From an uncultured Alistipes sp. (lineage in GTDB: Bacteria > Bacteroidota > Bacteroidia > Bacteroidales > Rikenellaceae): a DNA stretch of 14,894 nt. Positions 14,323-14,894 of the stretch are shown here, piece by piece. Positions within the stretch are counted from its first letter, which is position 1; every line of letters starts with the position of its first letter. The stretch lies in the NCBI GenBank assembly GCA_937895825.1, contig CALBKP010000042.1, positions 1 to 14,894 on the forward strand, given 5' to 3'. The notes below the pieces were generated by a model, which did no database searches, was not told the DNA's origin, and saw only the letters and a list, made by a program, of their open reading frames with translations. The position numbers were made by a program, and so were the translations under genes.

Positions 14323-14894
14323 TTACTCCTCGAAAGAGTGAATAACAACGCCTGAACGCAACTTAGGCTCAAACCAAGTAGTCTTGGGAGGCATGATGTT
14401 GCCAGTGTCAGCGATGTCGATAAGCTGCTGCATAGATACGGGATACAATGCGAAAGCAACCTTCATCTCGCCGCTATCAACACGCTTCTGCAACTCACCC
14501 AAACCGCGGATACCACCAACGAAGTCAATGCGCTTAGAGGTACGCAAGTCAGCGATGCCGAGAACCTTGTCCAAAACGAGGTTAGAGAGAACCGTAACAT
14601 CGAGAACACCGATAGGATCATTATCGTCGTAAGTACCCTCCTTAGCGGTCATTGAGTACCACTCGCCGTCGATGTACATTGCAAAGTTGTGCAATGCGTT
14701 AGGAGTGTAAATCTCTGCCCCCTTCTTCTCAACAACAAAGTTCTCCTCAATAGCCTTCAAGAAATCCTCCTTCGAAAGACCGTTGAGGTCCTTAACTACA
14801 CGGTTGTAGTCGATAATACGAAGGTGTGATGCTGGGAATGTAACAGCCAAGAAGAAGCAGTACTCCTCATCGCCAGTGTGGTTAGCATTCTTCG
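14323..14894 (-). CDS. DUF1015 family protein, C-terminal part (cut by window edge)
   Basis: About 190 residues are visible; the 5' end lies beyond the right edge. The frame stays open to the end of the window: upstream of residue VTFPASHLRI the minus strand encodes KNANHTGDEEYCFFLA, matching the DUF1015 block around 'HTGEE...YFLAVLFP' of this family. The rest reads RIIDYNRVVKDLNGL, ALHNFAMYIDGEWYSMTAKEG, GVLDVTVLSNLVLDKVLGI and GNIMPPKTTWFEPKLRSGVVIHSFEE, the conserved end 'MPPKSTWFEPKL.SGL'. DUF1015 proteins are about 400 residues, soluble and of unknown reaction. In Bacteroidetes I recall them near the serine-biosynthesis genes serC/serA, which would be off the right edge here. A hairpin terminator follows the stop codon. 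Confidence 0.9.
   Translation of the reverse strand, partial: KNANHTGDEEYCFFLAVTFPASHLRIIDYNRVVKDLNGLSKEDFLKAIEENFVVEKKGAEIYTPNALHNFAMYIDGEWYSMTAKEGTYDDNDPIGVLDVTVLSNLVLDKVLGIADLRTSKRIDFVGGIRGLGELQKRVDSGEMKVAFALYPVSMQQLIDIADTGNIMPPKTTWFEPKLRSGVVIHSFEE

Overview
The window looks like a chromosomal core-genome segment from a Bacteroidales bacterium, perhaps Alistipes or another Rikenellaceae member (genus uncertain). Four things point there: a V-type ATPase operon containing the DUF2764 gene, the DUF4301 and DUF1015 families, a TonB-dependent receptor paired with a calycin-like lipoprotein, and promoters of the Bacteroidetes type (-33 TTTG/TTG, about 19-20 bp, -7 TAnnTTTG) with few Shine-Dalgarno sequences. 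No rRNA, tRNA, insertion sequence, prophage or CRISPR array was recognised.

Layout. (1) 1-1517, minus strand: the head of a V-type ATPase operon, subunit E, then DUF2764, then the first 15 codons of catalytic subunit A running off the left edge. Its promoter lies at 1639-1669. (2) 1776-2870, plus: a single ROK-family sugar kinase-like gene with its own promoter, apparently almost leaderless. (3) 7117-2891, minus: a tight four-gene run of murB (peptidoglycan precursor), tilS (tRNA-Ile lysidine), holA (DNA polymerase III delta) and a class IV aminotransferase-like protein that seems to have lost its PLP residues. (4) 7224-11248, plus: DUF4301 (with UDP-sugar pyrophosphorylase-like motifs), a 325-bp hairpin-rich intergenic region, typA/bipA and rpiB. 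(5) 11420-14137, plus: a self-contained two-gene unit, a TonB-dependent outer-membrane receptor followed 6 bp later by a small lipoprotein, bounded by terminators on both sides. (6) 14323-14894, minus: the C-terminal part of a DUF1015 protein, cut by the right edge.

Most of the window is housekeeping. The parts most worth a second look are the receptor/lipoprotein unit (ligand unknown), the degenerate aminotransferase beside holA, the nucleotidyltransferase-like motifs in DUF4301, the role of DUF2764 in the V-ATPase, the hairpin-rich repeat-bearing spacer before typA, and promoters placed so close to start codons that the mRNAs should be leaderless. I did not find a clearly new defence or mobile system.
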